DNA of 42,815 nucleotides. Origin: Ophiothrix spiculata. Lineage: Eukaryota > Echinodermata > Ophiuroidea > Amphilepidida > Ophiotrichidae. Positions 34,201-40,200 of the stretch are shown one piece after another (the stretch's first letter is position 1; each line of letters starts with the position of its first letter). The stretch lies in the NCBI GenBank assembly GCA_000969725.1, contig JXSR01S027503.1, one strand, 5' to 3'. Position numbers and translations under genes: made by a program. Under the pieces are notes generated by a model. It did not search any database. It was not told where the DNA came from and saw only the letters and a program-made list of their open reading frames with translations.

Positions 34201-37200
34201 TTGCAAGTTCTGTTTTGCCGTACTAGGCATGTTAGTTAGCTTAAAGTTGGTGTGTATGCCTATGGTTTTATTGGCTCTGCAAAGTCATTCTGAAATATCT
34301 TTAATAAATTTGATACACTTTTGTAGTGTTGAAGTTGAACTTAACCTCTCATGTTTTCTACTACTACGTATGATTATCCACTCATATACTTTTGTGATAT
34401 TTTCAAACTTGAATTATATTAAAGTCTTTTTAAAATTGAGTAGCTATTGGAGTGTGTATGAAAATGCTGCAAAAATGATGCATCTATCATTTAGAGAATC
34501 AGCACATTTCATTTAGACCATAATATAATTTTGTACATGTCTACAATTGTGTTTTACTTACTTTAGGTAACTTGCTGATAAAGTTGTGAGCATTAGCATC
34601 TTTAGCTGCGGCAATAATTTCATTCTTAGTGACTCCCTCCCTGCCATACGAGATATTTTCTTCAATAGTACAGCCAAACAAAATAGGTTCCTGGCTCACA
34701 ACACCTATGTTTTGTCTTAACCATTGGATGTTAAGATCTTCCACATTATTGCCATCTATTTTGACCTGAAGGTAAAATCAGACAGGATAGGGTTAGGAAT
34801 TAATTGATAAGGTTTGCAATATTAGATGGTTATCTAGAGTCAGACCACCATGAGCTTGATGAATTACTATATTTTTATTTATTATTATTAAGTTTGCTTG
34901 CATAATGCATCGTTTAACTCAGCGTAACTCGCACATAAGTTGGCAAATCACAAACACTGAAAATAGATAAATCACACTCTGTTAATATGAGCAATAAAGA
35001 GAAACTTGGTTGTAGGTATTACCTTAAGGTGTCTGGTCCATGATAGATCTACCCGAAAATTTATAGTAAAAATCGGCTTGAATGATATTTTATCAATGTA
35101 GAACCAATTTTTAAAATAAAAATTGGAGGTCACCGGACTCGTTTTTGCGTCAACGGTACAAAAGTTTAAGGCAAGTAACGTGTAATGTTTGTCAATTTTT
35201 TTCACATCAGTTGCGCACAAGTATGTTCTTTCAAATAAAACAATAAAAATTGGGGGTCACCGACCTAATTTTCCAGAAAAAAATATGGCAATTTTTAGCT
35301 TCAAAACACTACTCAGAGTATATGCGCATGCGTATTGCGGCACTTACCAACTCGGAAACTAGCGCGTACTGGTACGCATGGACAGCGCGTGGACCAGACA
35401 CCTTAATGGCACATCTTAATGCTTAATAGGAGAATTTGTTTACTCAAAGTAAGATTACTCTATCTAAAAAAAAAATGGCTAGACATCAAATTTTACAGAG
35501 AGACACATGCATATACTTTACAATGTAACTTACCATTCCTTCTAGTATGTTATAAAATCTGAGCAACAAATTGACTGTGGTTGACTTGCCACAGCCACTA
35601 GGCCCAACAAGCGCCACCGTCTGGCCAGGCTGCGCAGTCAGATTTAGTCCTCGTAGTACTGGAACATCAGGTCTGGTTGGGTAGTTAAATTTGACTTTGG
35701 AGAACTCTATACTGCCATAAATCCTCTCTGGTGTTAGGCCTTTAGTTGAGCTGGAATCAATGCTAGGTGTCTGTAAGAAGCAGTTTTACCACATTTGTTA
35801 TAATTAAAGACCTGAAAGTTGTCGTACTATAAGCACAGATCTTGAGACAGTGACTGACATGGTAAGGCAACACTAAATTAATTGTTTGTCTCAAAGCTGC
35901 CGAGCACGTTAGTTTAAACATGCGCATTATGATCGCCAAATTTTAGAAATTTGAATTCTACTTCTAAATATTTTTTTTTAATTTTTCAATTTCTGTCAAA
36001 TAAAGCACTATCAAAGATCACAAATCGTGTCGTGTGGATCGCAACACTGCAGAATAACAAACATACTGTTTTATATACAAGTAAATATCAATGGATGGCA
36101 AATGAATGGCGAAAATGGCAAGTATAACGCCTGGTATAGTTGGAAAAATAAAATGAAATTAATGCGCATTCCGCATTAGGTTTTCAAATTTAGGTGAGCT
36201 TTGAGACAAACAATTAAATTAGTGTGGCCTTATATTGATGCACATTTCACTCGCTCCTCACTGCTTTTACACAAGCTATAATCAATCTGCTGAACCGTAT
36301 TAGATAGAAGCTAATATTGGCAGATATATAAAATTATAAATAATATATATGATGTGCTCTATAGGTAGCAAATAATACAATTTAATAGTCAAAACAATGT
36401 CATCACCATCTAACATGACAATGGCATGAAACAGTACATCTCTCACATTTTTAAAGTTGTGTTAAATGCTGGGTTATTATTTAATCAAATTGAGATGATT
36501 TGAAATTTATTATTTTTCATACAAAACACAGAAAAACGATCATCGTAGTAAAAGTATATCTTTCCTTTGATATAAGAATTATGCTAGATTATCATGGAAA
36601 ATGTCAAGTTGAATGAACCAAAATAACAAATCACACACACACACACACACACATGCAATTGCCTCATATTTCAAGTGTCAGCAAAACAGACATATAATGG
36701 TCAAAAAACCCTTTTGTAATTCTATCATACTGTAATGAAACTGCAATGACTATCCATGTGTGTTTAGATATATGCCAACATGAAAAGACATTAATTAATT
36801 TATTTAATGAGACAAAAAAAATAAAGTTTGTTATAAAAAATACAAGGCTGAAAGCAAAACTAGTATTGTTAGCTGTCATAATTTGAAGTATGTGAATGAG
36901 ACTTGCAATGGGAATTGTAAAGTGTCACATGATTATCGTCTACAATAACAAGGTTTACAAATAATCAAGATATTGGGTATAAGAGTTGAAACCAGCAAGA
37001 CAGTTATGCAGTGTTAAGCCCTGAATTTGCCCTATGGGTCCTTCCTTTCCATGTATCAAATGGGTAATGGTTTGGATTCTTCAATGATGGTAACAGACTT
37101 GATGAGTTGTAGAGATTCACAGCAATAGGCTTATCACAATAATTGAGCATGGCATTAATGCAATGAAAAAACATGGGTACTCTTCTTGTACATACAGGTC

Positions 37201-40200
37201 TACAATTCACCCTTTCAGGCAAAAACAACTTCCAACATGTCCAATAACTTATTGTACCTATTTCCTATCACAATTTTCGCACCCTGGATGGCATAAAACA
37301 CTTTCCATAGTCTTTACACTATCCACCGCCAACTAACTGCCCATTGCTGGACCCTTAAATCCCATTTTCTCTAAAGAGACAAAAATGCCATCAAATATTT
37401 TCTCTAAAGATAAAAGAAAGAGAAAAAATGCCATCAAAAATTGTCTTTGCCTACTTACAGCATCTATGATGTCATACAGTACTGCAGCAGCTCCCCTGGC
37501 AGTAGACACACTACTGAGTGCTGGTGAAGCGGAACTGATTGAGAATGAACCAATCATAACACAGAAGAATACCGTCATCACGTCACCACCGGAGATCTTC
37601 CCATCTGCTACCATTCTTGGACCATACCTACAAACACATAAATATTAGTTTATATAACATATAGACAGCAAATGCACATAATGTGTTTGTCAATTGTAAT
37701 CCCGGCCCTGGGTACCTGCGGCATGCGGGAAAGTCGGCATGAATTTAATTTAATAAACTGTCAACTTCCCAGCTAGCTCCTGCAGAATTCCTTGCACCAC
37801 GGGACAACATTATATGTCAAATTCATGACGAGTTCCCGGCCCCCAACCATGGGAAATTTGGCCCAGGTCTGCATGTGTTCCGGCCCGATAGCCTTTCCCT
37901 GCATACAGTGACTGCTATTTACAAGTGATGAGAGTCTCCGCCGAAGTTCCCAACAAGTTTTCCAGCTGATTATTTCATCGCCTGACTCAACGACCTAGTC
38001 CCCGACATTTTTACGTCTAGCGGGGACACAATTTGCAACCAAAATCCTCGCTATGTCTGGCCGACTTCCCAGCACGCCCTGGGTACCTGGGGCTGGAATT
38101 ACAATTGACAAATGCATAATAACAATGGCTACCATTGTTGGACTATATATATATTTGATTGGCATCCATTTGCTTTTATATACTGACTAGCATGATTTCA
38201 GCAAGTCAATAATTTTTACTCTTGCCAACTCACAACAAAAATTGGTATACAAAACAAATATTGACTGCTATTTCATTCCAACAATAGTACAATAGTAAAA
38301 ACGAAGTCTCCTCATCGACTGTACTATCCTGGAATTACTGTCCCATTGATAGCTTGAGTAAATTTATATCTTCTCTATTCAGTAAAACCTAAATAATAAA
38401 TCCCAATATTCTTTATTTTTTACCTTTTTTTTAAAATAATATTTTTCTATAAACATGAATTATTGTTGTTGGATTTCATTTGTGAATGCATGGCTATATA
38501 TATCATAAACGCAGTGGTCTCTGATGTGAGCATATATTTTCAATGCAGATGTGTTTGTGTTTACGATCAAGACTGTAAGAGTACAGTACACGTTCATGAA
38601 TTAAATCCAACAACAACAACAATGTATTTGTGTTTTGATGGACGATTCAAATACTATATTACTTACCAAAATGCTAAGGCATAACTTGAAAATAAGATTA
38701 ACATGAAAGCACCAAAACCAAGTCCCATTGTTAGACCTTTTTTGATTCCAACATCTTTGGCTTTTACTAATTCTTTGTCATATCTGTAAAAAAGAATTTC
38801 AAAGAGATTGAGAAATAACAATATGCATAAACTTGAATAACTGTACTTTAAAATGTTTTTTAAAAAGTGCACGTTTAGACACTCAACACTTCCCTCACAT
38901 CAACTCATAACTTTAATCTGTTATTAACCCAAACCGTACTGAGCACTTCCTCGTTTTATCGGAAATCCGCAAGCTAAAAATGGCGGGTTTCCACCTGGGT
39001 TCAAACCTGTGACCTCTCGCATCCCAACCCAACTATCACTATGTCAAGCCACCAAGCACACGCTATTGCTACTCGTGACCATTAGTAACTCTGGTCTATG
39101 ACTTTTTTGGACTTAAGTGATTTTCCTAACTATGTGGATTGTGATTTTTTTTTTGTGATTTTGTACGGCTAGGGTTAACACAAGGCCATCTCCATCTAGG
39201 GAATATATTTTTAACTCTGAATTAAACCTTTTCTGTAGCTGTTTATTAACCTTTACGCCTCTTTACACTCCCAATTTTATAAACCTAATACTCTTCATCC
39301 AAATATCCTAACACTAAAAGGAAGGTATTCCCTGCCCTGTAATCTTTGTCTCTTAACAGGCTTGCTCTCCATAAAATATTGCCACATTTATTTTTAATTG
39401 ATAGCACTACTTCTAATGAGAAAAAATTTCAGCTCCAAACATTTTTTTGTTAGATTTAATACTTGCTAGCACCTCTTCTACCATTATCAGAAAGGCATCA
39501 CCTAAGTTCTCTAACCTTTCAGATTCTTCACACTCTTTTCATATGCTATGGACTACAGTCCTTATAAGACAGTGATTTGACCTCTTCTGCTACGAAATGC
39601 ATCAATTATATTCATCAATTATACTAACCTATTGATTTCTTTATGCTCTCCCCCAAATGCAGCCACAGTTCTGATACTGGACAACACCTCCTCAGCTACA
39701 CTACCAGCAGCCGCATATAATGACTGCTCCTGCTTGGCAAACCCTGCTATCATCTGCAAAATGTTGAAATTAATTTGGTTAATTTTACAATGGAAACTCT
39801 TTATAATGAAATAGGATATAGTTAAAGTCCTGATATAAAGAAGTAAAGACAACCAAGCTTCAGTGACCAAACTCACCTCATATTGATCCTTAGTCTTGCG
39901 TTACTGGTTTGTACAGTGCAAAAAATGAAATTAGCAACATTTTCAAAATAAGATCGAGGGTTCTAAAAGTTCATAATTTCAATGTTTCTCATGCAATTGT
40001 CAGAAATAGGGTGTCATGTGAAAGATGAAATTCCAGAGCTTGTACATAAAATCTTCAAATTACATTTAGGAGTTCCATATTAGCGTACAAGTCATTTTTT
40101 TTTTCAAGATGAGGCGCTACTTTTTTGGTTGTCTTTATCTTTTTTGCACTAGCTTTTTTGTTACCAATTGTTTATAAATCCCTGATATAACAAAATTTTG

